A stretch of 64,000 bases of DNA, taken from assembly GCA_900538705.1 (NCBI GenBank), contig UPZG01000004.1, positions 1 to 64,000 of the forward strand, in the 5' to 3' direction. This DNA is from an uncultured Porphyromonadaceae bacterium (GTDB lineage: Bacteria > Bacteroidota > Bacteroidia > Bacteroidales > Barnesiellaceae_A). The translations under genes and the position numbers were made by a program. Position 1 is the stretch's first letter. Each line of letters starts with the position of its first letter. The notes under the pieces were generated by a model. That model searched no databases. It was not told where the DNA came from and worked only from the letters and a program-made list of their open reading frames with translations. Below, piece by piece: positions 50,433-59,059 of this stretch.

Positions 50433-51539
50433 ATGGCACGATTGGGATTTTTATTGGAGAAGGAGTTCAAGCAGTTTATACGCAATGCGTTACTGCCCAA
50501 GTTGGTGATTATGTTTCCCATACTAGTCATGCTTATTATGCCGTGGGTGGCAACCATGGAGGTAAACCATGTAGAGGTAACCGTGGTAGATAATGACCGT
50601 ACCCAGCTTTCACGTCGATTGATAGACAAGATAGCGGCATCGGGCTATTTCGACATGCAACCGCTTGTGGCCGGTTACCGGGCGGGCGAGCAGGATATTT
50701 CTTCCGGACGTGCTGACATAGTGATAGAGATACCTTACGGTATGGAACGCGATATAGAGTCGGGAGGGAATGTGTCGCTACAGATTTCAGCTAATGCAGT
50801 AGATGGTACAAAGGGTAGTATAGGCAGTAACTATCTGACGTCTATAATTGATGATTTTATGAGTGAGTTGCAATCTGATGATGGCAATGAGTTGAGTGTA
50901 CCGGGAAAGATGTCGGTTCTCTATTTGTATAATCCTACGCTCAATTATCGATTCTTTATGATACCGGCTTTGATGATTATACTTGTGATAACGATAGGAG
51001 GTTTTTTGCCGGCTCTCAATATTGTGAGTGAGAAAGAGATAGGCACCATAGAACAAATCAACGTTTCGCCTATACGCAAGTGGGAGTTTATTCTTGCCAA
51101 GCTTATCCCTTATTGGATAATGGGAATAGTGATATTCTCATTGGCATTGTTACTGGCGTATTGGATATACGGGCTTGCGCCTGCCGGTAGTTTGCTTACG
51201 ATATATGCCGCCGCACTGCTTTTTACTGTCGTCATGTCGGGTATAGGACTTATCGTCTCCAACTACTCATCTACGATGCAACAGTCTATGTTCATTATGT
51301 TCTTTTTTGCTGTGCTGTTTATTTTGATGAGTGGGCTCTTTACACCAGTGGCTTCTATGCCCGAATGGGCACAGGTCGTAGCAACCTTGTTGCCACCCCG
51401 GTATTTGATAGAGATATTGCGCGACGTATATCTCAAAGGGAGTGGTTTTGCCGAGTTGTATAAGCAATTCCTGTTTTTGACAGGTTTTGCAGTCGTTTTC
51501 AGCGTGTGGGCAATTATGAGTTACCAGAAACGAGGTTAA
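50433..51539 (+). CDS. ABC-2 type permease (YbhS/YbhR-like), second
   Basis: 368 residues from the ATG at 50433 (the TTG at 50424 is in frame but overlaps the previous gene). Same layout as the first permease: an N-terminal helix (PKLVIMFPILVMLIMPWVA), an external domain (residues 40-180), then SEKEIGTIEQINVSPIRKWEFILAKLIPYW and further helices ending MSGLFTPVASMP. Last gene of the exporter operon; it ends 8 bases from the convergent tsaE stop with no visible terminator between. Confidence 0.9.
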   Translation: MARLGFLLEKEFKQFIRNALLPKLVIMFPILVMLIMPWVATMEVNHVEVTVVDNDRTQLSRRLIDKIAASGYFDMQPLVAGYRAGEQDISSGRADIVIEIPYGMERDIESGGNVSLQISANAVDGTKGSIGSNYLTSIIDDFMSELQSDDGNELSVPGKMSVLYLYNPTLNYRFFMIPALMIILVITIGGFLPALNIVSEKEIGTIEQINVSPIRKWEFILAKLIPYWIMGIVIFSLALLLAYWIYGLAPAGSLLTIYAAALLFTVVMSGIGLIVSNYSSTMQQSMFIMFFFAVLFILMSGLFTPVASMPEWAQVVATLLPPRYLIEILRDVYLKGSGFAELYKQFLFLTGFAVVFSVWAIMSYQKRG

Positions 51540-51547
51540 TGCCTATC

Positions 51548-51967
51548 TTATCCTATTGTGACAGTGCGAGACTCATCGTCATTGACTGTTATGTGCACCG
51601 GTACGCAATCGTCGGGTAAGAGTTGTTCTATGTTTTCAGGCCATTCTATGAAGCAGAGTTCGCCACTTTCAAAGTAATCTTCACAACCCATGTCGAGAGC
51701 CTCTTTGAGTTGTGCTATACGGTAGCAGTCGAAGTGAAATATGGTGTGTCCGTTGCCGGCGCGGTATTCGTTGACGATGGCAAACGTGGGGCTGTTTATC
51801 ACATCAGTTACGCCCAGTTCTTCGCAGATAGCTTTAATAAAAGTAGTTTTTCCTGCACCCATATTGCCATAAAAGGCATATACGGTGTGATTGCCCATGT
51901 GGTCTATAAATGAGCGGGCGGCATTGCGCAGCCCGTCGAGGTTGTCAATATGTATTGTTACTGTCAT
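51548..51967 (-). CDS. tsaE: tRNA threonylcarbamoyladenosine biosynthesis ATPase TsaE
   Basis: 139 residues. P-loop [55 protein letters not shown] and [13 protein letters not shown] are the TsaE signature series. It drives the TsaBD(E) complex that makes t6A37 on ANN-decoding tRNAs, which would include the tRNA-Thr at 10034. Last gene of the aroA-porW-porX string, 11 bases after porX. Confidence 0.96.
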   Translation of the reverse strand: MTVTIHIDNLDGLRNAARSFIDHMGNHTVYAFYGNMGAGKTTFIKAICEELGVTDVINSPTFAIVNEYRAGNGHTIFHFDCYRIAQLKEALDMGCEDYFESGELCFIEWPENIEQLLPDDCVPVHITVNDDESRTVTIG

Positions 51968-51978
51968 GTTGTGATGTT

Positions 51979-53520
51979 TTATTTGGGAGAAAGCGTTACG
52001 AGCGGTATCATCATCTCTTCCATAGAGATACCACCATGCTGGAATGTATTCTTGTAATAGCCTACGTAATAGTTGTAATTATTGGGGTAGGCAAAGAAAT
52101 CGCGGTTGGTGGCAAAAATGTATGTAGAGCTGAGATTAGGCGAAGGTAGTCCAAAACGAGCAGGCGCTTTTATTTCGTATACTTGCTTGGGGTTGTAGCT
52201 GAGCGATTTACCTACCTTATAACGCAGGTTGGTATTGGTATTCTTATCACCTATCACTTTGATGGGATTATCTACGTGTATGGTACCGTGGTCGGTGGTA
52301 AGGATAACCTTATAGCCGCTCTCGGCGATTTTCTTGAACAGGTCGAGAGCCGACGAGTGCCTGAACCACGACTCGGTAAGAGAGCGATATGCTGCTTCGC
52401 TCGACGCCAGTTCGCGTATCATCTTTGACTCGGTGCGGGCATGAGAGAGCATGTCTATAAAGTTGAGAACACACACGTTGAGCGACTTATTGGCAAAAGT
52501 GCCGAAGTTCTGCAACACTTTCTCTCCGAAAGAGTTTTCGTTAATCTTTGTATAAGAGAAGGTGTAGGCCTTACGGAATCGCTCTATTTGCGTTTTTATA
52601 AGCGGGGCTTCGTTGAGGTTTTTGCCCTCTTCCTCCTCTTCGTCGACCCACAAGTCGGGGAACATCTCGGCTATTTTATTGGGCATCAAACCCGAGAAGA
52701 TAGCGTTACGGGCATATTGCGTAGCTGTAGGCAAGATACTGAAGTAGAGCTCTTCCTCGAATGTGAAATAATTGCTTACGATAGGAAGGATAACTCGCCA
52801 CTGGTCGAGCCTGAAGTTATCTATCAGAATAAAGAAGATTTTTTCTCCGTTGTCGAGGAGCGGAAAAACTTTCTTCTTGAATATTTCATGGCTCATTAAC
52901 GGATGGTCGTCGGTAGTAATCCATCGCTCATAGTTTTTCTTTACAAACTTGGCAAAGGCAGCATTAGCTTCTATCTTCTGCATCTTCAACAGGTCTTCCA
53001 TGTTGGTCTCGGCATGTGAAAGCTCCAGTTCCCAATGTACAAGTTTCCGATACACCTCCATCCACTCTTCACACGAATCAGATTGTGAGATGAGGCTGCC
53101 TATATGGTTGAACTCTTGCTGATAGTTGCTGGTGGTCTCGTCGGAGATAATTTCGCGGCTGTGCAGGTTCTTTTTAATAGAAAGAAATATCTGGTTAGGG
53201 TTGACGGGCTTGATGAGGTAGTCGGCGATTTTATTTCCTATGGCTTGGTTCATGATGTTTTCCTCTTCGCTTTTGGTAATCATGATAACAGGAATATCGG
53301 GCCGGGTTTCTTTGATGCGTACAAGTGTTTCGAGCCCGCTCAAACCGGGCATGTTTTCGTCGAGGATGATGAGGTCAAAATCGTTTTTTTCGCAAGCATC
53401 AAGGGCATCTACACCGTTCGACACCGTAGTCAGCTCGTAGCCTTTCTGTGTGAGGAACATGATGTGAGGCTTTAATAGGTCTATCTCGTCATCGGCCCAC
53501 AGGATAGTAGGGTTCTTCAT
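51979..53520 (-). CDS. porX: PorX, T9SS response regulator with PglZ phosphatase domain
   Basis: 513 residues from the ATG at 53520. An N-terminal receiver domain ([18 protein letters not shown]; phospho-acceptor Asp in [13 protein letters not shown]; Lys in [10 protein letters not shown]) is followed by a helical linker and a C-terminal PglZ/alkaline-phosphatase-like domain ([60 protein letters not shown]). PorX with PorY controls T9SS genes and function in Porphyromonas gingivalis, and its PglZ domain is a zinc phosphodiesterase. The start codon lies inside porW: the two genes overlap by 32 bases in different frames. Longer N-terminal starts (53523, 53568) are possible but not needed. Confidence 0.95.
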   Translation of the reverse strand: MKNPTILWADDEIDLLKPHIMFLTQKGYELTTVSNGVDALDACEKNDFDLIILDENMPGLSGLETLVRIKETRPDIPVIMITKSEEENIMNQAIGNKIADYLIKPVNPNQIFLSIKKNLHSREIISDETTSNYQQEFNHIGSLISQSDSCEEWMEVYRKLVHWELELSHAETNMEDLLKMQKIEANAAFAKFVKKNYERWITTDDHPLMSHEIFKKKVFPLLDNGEKIFFILIDNFRLDQWRVILPIVSNYFTFEEELYFSILPTATQYARNAIFSGLMPNKIAEMFPDLWVDEEEEEGKNLNEAPLIKTQIERFRKAYTFSYTKINENSFGEKVLQNFGTFANKSLNVCVLNFIDMLSHARTESKMIRELASSEAAYRSLTESWFRHSSALDLFKKIAESGYKVILTTDHGTIHVDNPIKVIGDKNTNTNLRYKVGKSLSYNPKQVYEIKAPARFGLPSPNLSSTYIFATNRDFFAYPNNYNYYVGYYKNTFQHGGISMEEMMIPLVTLSPK

Positions 53521-56281
53521 CATTTTCTGGGTTGTAGTAGTTGTCAAAAAAGTTGAAGTACTCTTCAAAAGTGCGACCTTGGAGGAGCAAGTCGAAATTG
53601 CGTGTACTTATCATGACGGGTCTTACGCCATCGGGTATGGCAAACTCTGGGTCGTCGGCCATCACTTTACGGTAGTGTACTAGTTCGTCAAAGTTATTAA
53701 ATCCTTTGACAAGGAGGATGGATATTTCGTTAAATGTCATTATTTCGAGGTCGAAATCTTTGACGAGGAAATTCGAGAAGTTAAATTTGGCTACGTTAAA
53801 CAGCAGTTGATTGCTCGAAACACTGTCGGTAGCGTATACCAGCAAGAAGTAGTGCGGCTCATTGGGATTCATTGTAAAGGTGGCTGTCGAATCGGCCGCA
53901 AGGGCTGTCGAATCGTTACCTAAACGAGTTTTCCATATCATGCCCCTCACGTTACCGCCGGCTACAGTGCGTCCACGGGCAATGCCTTTGAGAATATTGC
54001 CTGCATAATCGCTTACATCGGCTTGTGGATACTTCGAGAGCAACTCTTGTACAGACTCCTTAAAGTTGTCATAATCTTTGTCACCGATATATGCCATGGC
54101 ATTGACAAACATGAATTTGTGCATGATATCAGATAGGGGGTAATGTTCTTGCATATACCGGTAGTTGGCGTGAACTATGCTGTTACGGTTTTCGAGATAT
54201 GCGGCGTAGGTTTGTTGGTATATAGAGTCTTGTATGGCACCCATACTGCGCAGCTTGTCTAAATAATGCGGGTCTTTCATAGCTTGTGCATACTCGCTTT
54301 CGGGGAACGTTGTGCGTATCTTTGAACGGTATGTTTCGGCCTGTGACGTTTCGTTCTTGCGCATGTGCATGAGGTAGCGATTGTAATAGGTGTCGAGACG
54401 GTATGGATTGTCGGGATAGCGACGTTCCAGCTCATCGAAAGTTTCTGATGCAGCTTCATAGTCTTCAAGGTCGTTTTTCAGTATAATACCCATGTTATAC
54501 AATCCTTCAGCTATGATTTCGTTCGATACCGCAAGTTCTTCGGGCGTGAGTGGTATCTGTTTGAGATAGAACTCTATTTGGTGTGGGTCGTTTTCGGCCG
54601 CGAGCTTTGCGCTGTCCTCGGGCAGTTCAGTATCAGTGTATGTCGAGTCATTCTCTTCTTCGTCGTAGTTTACACCATTGTTTTCGGCAAAGTCGGCTGC
54701 CGAGAAGCCCGATTTATTGCGTCGCCGCCAATCATCTTCGAGCTTACGTGAGCCCCACTTCTTTTGGAACTCTGATTTACCGGCATTGATGAGGGTCTGA
54801 TTGTAGAAATACCACGACCCGTCGGTATTGAGTACGTTGGTGGTGGGCTGGTTGGCACTTCCTCCTAAGAGATTGCTTATGCCTTCGTTTTGAGCCAGAT
54901 ACTCTTCACGGCGACGTTCTTCTTCCTCTTTCTTTTCCTGTTCTATGAGGGCGTCTATAATTTTTTGAATGCTGGCGTTACGTTCCTCTTCGCTCATGGC
55001 AGCGAGTGTTTGCAAGCTATCTTGCAGCTCTACGTTTTGGGCATATACCACAAGCTTGTCGAGAACTTCTGAGCGTTTCGACAACAGTTTATAGTCGGGA
55101 TAGTCTTCACTAAGTAGTGGCAGCGCTTCTGAGTAGCATGGTTGTGCGTCGACATATTCTCGTCGGCCATAAAGCAAGTTGCCCAGTGTGATTTGGCATA
55201 CAGCTTTTTCTATGCCGTTGCGAGTGCTTTTGGCTACGGCCATGTTGTAGTTATCGATGGCTTGTGCCGTATCTTTGCGCGAGAGATATAGGTTACCTAT
55301 GGCGTAGTAGATTTGGTCGTGATAGTCTTTGTTTACATCACGACGAGTCATTTTCTTGAGAGAGGCTACTTCTTTTTCTATATCGCTGCCGGTGAATACC
55401 TCGCTCATTTTTATGCGGGCATTAAATTGTGTGCGATATGGCGGATTCATAGAAATAACTTTCTTGAATGCGGTATATGCCTCTTGTGGTTTTTTATCGA
55501 GAGTGTATAGTTGTCCTAACAAGAAGGTCATGCGTGCACGCTGTTGTTTGTTGCGTTCGCTCTTGATGGCTGTTTCGAGAAATGGTATGGCTTCACGGTA
55601 TTTTTTGTTGTGGATAAGGTAGTCGGCATTGACCGATGCAAATTCGCCTTGTAGCGAGGGCGGTAGGCTGTCGTTGTTGGCTTTATATAAAACATCCTCG
55701 GCTTCATATATCCAATCGAGAGCGATATAGCTGCGAGCTTGCCAGAGCCTTGCTTCGGCAGCTACTTTGGGTAGCCACGTGAAGTGTTGCGATACGTACA
55801 TAAATGTTGCGGCAGCACTTAGGAAATCGCCTTTCTGGTATTGCGCTTTACCCATGAGCATCCATGCATTGTGTATAAACGGATTATACTCTTCGCGGCG
55901 CAAGAACGCTTTGTATTCGGCATTGTTACGCTTGTTTTGATTGCGTTTGGGCTTGCTTTTGATGCTGTGGTTTTGTATAGCCTTTTGGCACTTCTCTATT
56001 GTCCGGTCGAAAGAACCTTGTGGTTGTGGATCTTTAGGATTGTTGTATGCTTCAGCAGGGTTGAGGTATAAAATGTCGGTAAAGTCGTCTTCATACTTCT
56101 CCTGTTGCACCTTGAGTTGCTCTTTGTAGTTCTCTATACCGTTGAAATATACATTATATCGGGTGGTGAACGAATGGTAAAAGCGACTCCAACCTGTATT
56201 CTTGTTGTTGGAGCAACTTGCCAGCAATCCGGCCGTAATGACAAGCAGGGGGGCTAAGCGGTATATTTTGCGCAATTCCAT
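53489..56281 (-). CDS. porW: T9SS TPR lipoprotein PorW/SprE
   Basis: 930 residues. The lipoprotein signal ends GLLASC. The immediately following stretch with TTRYNVYFNGIENY is the hallmark N terminus of SprE/PorW. About 15 TPR-like units span residues 120-450 and again 590-740, separated by an acidic low-complexity linker (EQEKKEEEERRREEYL and a region near 540-570), then a C-terminal globular region ending [10 protein letters not shown]. PorW/SprE is needed for T9SS function, linking the trans-envelope complex to the outer-membrane translocon. Overlap with porX implies coupled expression. Confidence 0.92.
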   Translation of the reverse strand: MELRKIYRLAPLLVITAGLLASCSNNKNTGWSRFYHSFTTRYNVYFNGIENYKEQLKVQQEKYEDDFTDILYLNPAEAYNNPKDPQPQGSFDRTIEKCQKAIQNHSIKSKPKRNQNKRNNAEYKAFLRREEYNPFIHNAWMLMGKAQYQKGDFLSAAATFMYVSQHFTWLPKVAAEARLWQARSYIALDWIYEAEDVLYKANNDSLPPSLQGEFASVNADYLIHNKKYREAIPFLETAIKSERNKQQRARMTFLLGQLYTLDKKPQEAYTAFKKVISMNPPYRTQFNARIKMSEVFTGSDIEKEVASLKKMTRRDVNKDYHDQIYYAIGNLYLSRKDTAQAIDNYNMAVAKSTRNGIEKAVCQITLGNLLYGRREYVDAQPCYSEALPLLSEDYPDYKLLSKRSEVLDKLVVYAQNVELQDSLQTLAAMSEEERNASIQKIIDALIEQEKKEEEERRREEYLAQNEGISNLLGGSANQPTTNVLNTDGSWYFYNQTLINAGKSEFQKKWGSRKLEDDWRRRNKSGFSAADFAENNGVNYDEEENDSTYTDTELPEDSAKLAAENDPHQIEFYLKQIPLTPEELAVSNEIIAEGLYNMGIILKNDLEDYEAASETFDELERRYPDNPYRLDTYYNRYLMHMRKNETSQAETYRSKIRTTFPESEYAQAMKDPHYLDKLRSMGAIQDSIYQQTYAAYLENRNSIVHANYRYMQEHYPLSDIMHKFMFVNAMAYIGDKDYDNFKESVQELLSKYPQADVSDYAGNILKGIARGRTVAGGNVRGMIWKTRLGNDSTALAADSTATFTMNPNEPHYFLLVYATDSVSSNQLLFNVAKFNFSNFLVKDFDLEIMTFNEISILLVKGFNNFDELVHYRKVMADDPEFAIPDGVRPVMISTRNFDLLLQGRTFEEYFNFFDNYYNPENDEEPYYPVGR

Positions 56282-56309
56282 TCTTATATAAAACGGTAGG
56301 TGAGTGCGT

Positions 56310-57152
56310 TTATTGTTCCGACTCTTGGCGAAGCTGCCTTTTGCGTTGTGTGGTCGTCGCTATGTGGTTGCACATTTTAGTAATGGCATATACTACTACA
56401 AGCGTACACACGATGCTTGCTCCTGTGGGAACGTTGATGATGGATGAGACGGCTAATCCTGTCACGCCACAGATGAAGCTGATGAGTATGGATAAAAACA
56501 TCATTTGTTTGTAGCGGGAACAGAATAATTCGGCTATCATTTGTGGTAACGAAAGAATAGAGATGAGTAACATGATGCCTATGAGTCGTATGGAGAGTAC
56601 GACACCGACGGCTATAAAGAATGTCAGACAGGCATTGATAGCTGTGACATGTATGCCTTGTGTACGGGCAAAGTCGCCGTCGAATGCGGCATAGAGAATG
56701 GCGCGATAGAAAAGCAATACAAACAGTATTAATACAGCGGCGTAGCACGCAAAGATAATGATGTCGGTGCGTGTGATGGTGAGGATATTGCCAAAAAGGA
56801 ACTCTGACAATCCCGGAGAGTAGCCTGGTGTAAGGAAGATGAATATGATACCTATGGCCATACCCAGAGCCCAAAAAACGGCTATTGCCGAATCTTCACG
56901 TACTTGTTTGCCTCGCGATAGCCATTCTACACCAAACGCCGATAGAATGGCAAAAACTAAGGCTGAGAGTGTGGGGTTGATACCTAAATAATATCCAATT
57001 CCCAATCCGCCAAACGAGGCGTGAGTGATACCGCCGGTAATGAATACCATGCGACGTGTCACAATATAAGTACCTATAATGGCACCAGTAATCGATATAA
57101 GTAATATGCCGAAAAGGGCATTTTGAAAAAATGCGTATTGTAGAATGTCCAT
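56310..57152 (-). CDS. ABC-3 family metal (zinc/manganese-type) transporter permease
   Basis: 280 residues with eight or nine transmembrane helices. ABC-3 markers: TYIVTRRMVFITGGITHASFGGLGIGYYLG, REDSAIAVFWALGMAIGIIF and RLIGIMLLISILSLPQMIAEL. This is the ZnuB/MntB/TroC class. No ATPase or binding protein lies adjacent, so the partners are encoded elsewhere or the permease is an orphan. It sits four bases after the Cys-motif gene and 28 bases before porW, inside the aroA-to-tsaE operon. The metal cannot be inferred with confidence. Confidence 0.88.
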   Translation of the reverse strand: MDILQYAFFQNALFGILLISITGAIIGTYIVTRRMVFITGGITHASFGGLGIGYYLGINPTLSALVFAILSAFGVEWLSRGKQVREDSAIAVFWALGMAIGIIFIFLTPGYSPGLSEFLFGNILTITRTDIIIFACYAAVLILFVLLFYRAILYAAFDGDFARTQGIHVTAINACLTFFIAVGVVLSIRLIGIMLLISILSLPQMIAELFCSRYKQMMFLSILISFICGVTGLAVSSIINVPTGASIVCTLVVVYAITKMCNHIATTTQRKRQLRQESEQ

Positions 57153-57155
57153 GGT

Positions 57156-57584
57156 CTATTTTCGTTTTTTATCGGGTGTATTGCGTAACTCGCTTGCTAC
57201 CAGTAACACCTCATCTTTTATTTCGTCGGGTAGTTCTATACCTCGCAGCTGCAGGCTTCGTATCCATCCGGGAACGTCGGCACTTTGCATGGTATAGAAA
57301 ATGTCTCTGAATACTTCTGTTTGTGTTTCGTCGTAATCATTTGATGGCGTGCCGCGCCATTTGTCTAACTCTTCGTCGTCATAATATACTATTTTGCTGC
57401 TCGCGGCGGCAAGCAGGCTGTCACGTTCGCACACGGCATGTTGTCCGCAGCATTCCCCACTTCTACGGTCGGCATTAGCCGATTGTGCTTGTGTCTCATT
57501 GTTCTTGTCGCGTGTGCGATATATAGAATATAAGACGATACCCGTGAGTAGTAGGGTTGCACCTATAATAAGTAACAGTATCAC
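57156..57584 (-). CDS. Small membrane-anchored protein with CCGxHxVCE motif
   Basis: 142 residues. One N-terminal transmembrane helix (ILLLIIGATLLLTGIVLYSIY), a polar linker, then GECCGQHAVCERDSLLAAAS (near 43-62) with three Cys and one His in a compact metal-ligand-like arrangement, KIVYYDDEELDKWRG, and a C-terminal helical region (VFRDIFYTMQSADVPGWIRSLQLRGIELPDEIKDEVLLVA). I do not recognise a characterised family. Its start overlaps the aroA stop by 4 bases and it is followed at 3 bases by the metal permease. That context makes metal handling a fair hypothesis, no more. Confidence 0.75.
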   Translation of the reverse strand: MILLLIIGATLLLTGIVLYSIYRTRDKNNETQAQSANADRRSGECCGQHAVCERDSLLAAASSKIVYYDDEELDKWRGTPSNDYDETQTEVFRDIFYTMQSADVPGWIRSLQLRGIELPDEIKDEVLLVASELRNTPDKKRK

Positions 57585-58822
57585 AGCGAAGCCTCCTTCC
57601 CTTTTGTTTCGATGGTAAATCCGGCCTGGCAGAGGTTGTCCCAGAAGTGTGGATATGATTTGTTGACTACTTGTGGATTCTCTATCAGAATATGACCCAT
57701 GACAAGGGCTGCCGGAGCAAAAGCCATGGCCATGCGATGGTCGCCATGTGGGTCTATGCAGACGTCTTTTCCTGCTAAAGAAGTGCGTTTGCCATCCCAG
57801 GCAATGGAGCCAGGTTGAGAAGATGTGAACGAAAATCCCAGCTTTTGTGCTTCACTTATCAGCACGGCAATACGGTCACACTCTTTGAGTGGTAAGTTGT
57901 CCAGTCCGGTGAGGTGAAAGGGTATATTCTGTAGGGCACAGGTCATGGCAAGAGTGGGCGCTATGTCGGGTGTGTCGGCAAGATGAGCAATAAATTTCTC
58001 AGTCGCGATTGGAATAGATGAAAGAGAGAGCATTTTGCCGTTGTAGTCGGTTTTTACACCCAGTTGAGCGAAGTATTGTGCCACGCGGGCATCTCCTTGC
58101 AGGCTGTCCATTTGCAGGGATGTCAGAGTCATTGCAGTATGGCTTATGGCCACTATTTCGTACCAATATGATGCTGCCGACCAGTCGCTTTCTATCTCTA
58201 TAGTCGTTGGCGTATATTGTCCCGGGGCAACATCAATATGGTTTTCATTACATGTGACTTTTGCCCCAAAGAGTCGCATTAGTTCTATGGTCATCGCTAT
58301 GTATGGACGAGATACAATAGGTTTTGTAATAGTGAGTTGCAGACCGTTGCACATGTGTGGCGCTACGAGTAGTAATGCCGATATATATTGTGAACTTGTA
58401 TTGCCGGCAATAGTTATTGCACCGCCTTGTAGCTGTGTGCCATGTATGGATAGTGGTGGATACCCCTCTTTACCTGTGTAATCTATGTTTGCACCTAATG
58501 AGCGCAGGGCCTCGACCAATGCTCCTATAGGACGTTGTTGCATGCGCAACGAACCGGTGAGAATATGCTCTGCTCCCTGTATGGAAGCGTAGTAGGCCGT
58601 GAGAAAACGCATAACCGTACCCGCATCGCCTATGTCTATAATATAGGCGGGGTTATTTATGGCTTGTTGCATTGCCAATATATCGTCACACGTAGCTTCA
58701 CCGTTCGTCGGCGTTGTTCCCGAGAGGGCATGTAACAAAAATATGCGGTTGGCAATGCTCTTAGAGGTTGGCAGGTCTATCTGGTACGATTGTATTGTAT
58801 GTGCGCCTACGCAGTATAACAT
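57581..58822 (-). CDS. aroA: 3-phosphoshikimate 1-carboxyvinyltransferase (EPSP synthase)
   Basis: 413 residues. Adds enolpyruvyl from PEP to shikimate-3-phosphate in aromatic amino acid synthesis. Motifs: LPTSKSIANRIFLLHAL (substrate Lys/Ser), DIGDAGTVMRFLTAYYA, RPIGALVEALRSLGA, SSQYISALLL, the catalytic Asp/Glu region ADTPDIAPTLA and LKECDRIAVL, and DPHGDHRMAMAFAPAAL. The N terminus is shorter than in many AroA proteins (the first GxK loop begins at residue 17), as often seen in this phylum. First gene of the six-gene operon, with its own box at 58849-58842. Confidence 0.95.
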   Translation of the reverse strand: MLYCVGAHTIQSYQIDLPTSKSIANRIFLLHALSGTTPTNGEATCDDILAMQQAINNPAYIIDIGDAGTVMRFLTAYYASIQGAEHILTGSLRMQQRPIGALVEALRSLGANIDYTGKEGYPPLSIHGTQLQGGAITIAGNTSSQYISALLLVAPHMCNGLQLTITKPIVSRPYIAMTIELMRLFGAKVTCNENHIDVAPGQYTPTTIEIESDWSAASYWYEIVAISHTAMTLTSLQMDSLQGDARVAQYFAQLGVKTDYNGKMLSLSSIPIATEKFIAHLADTPDIAPTLAMTCALQNIPFHLTGLDNLPLKECDRIAVLISEAQKLGFSFTSSQPGSIAWDGKRTSLAGKDVCIDPHGDHRMAMAFAPAALVMGHILIENPQVVNKSYPHFWDNLCQAGFTIETKGKEASL

Positions 58823-58841
58823 GTTGTCTTGTTTAGAATGG

Positions 58842-58849
58842 CAAAAATA
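58842..58849 (-). promoter_or_regulatory. -7 box of aroA-porW-porX-tsaE operon
   Basis: TATTTTTG exact match, 19 bases upstream of the aroA ATG. No other exact box was found inside the operon's short junctions. Confidence 0.6.
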
Positions 58850-58980
58850 CGAAAAAAAGGTGTCTTGTGATGTGCCTGAGTTTCTAAAAAAGCGTAAACC
58901 TTACGTATCTGATGTTTACCATTGTTTCATTTATAAGAGAGTTAAGCTATTGTCATGCTTATGTTAGCTATGTGGAATAT

Positions 58981-59011
58981 AAAAAAACTCCCCGCCTGTG
59001 GGGGCGGGGAG
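58981..59011 (-). terminator. Intrinsic terminator of the giant T9SS protein gene
   Basis: CTCCCCGCC (59011-59003) pairs with GGCGGGGAG (58996-58988), loop CCCACA-type, followed on the minus strand by seven U. Confidence 0.85.
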
Positions 59012-59059
59012 CGGCGCTTCGCTTAGTATGGGCGATGCGGTGGGTTAGAGAATTGCCTG

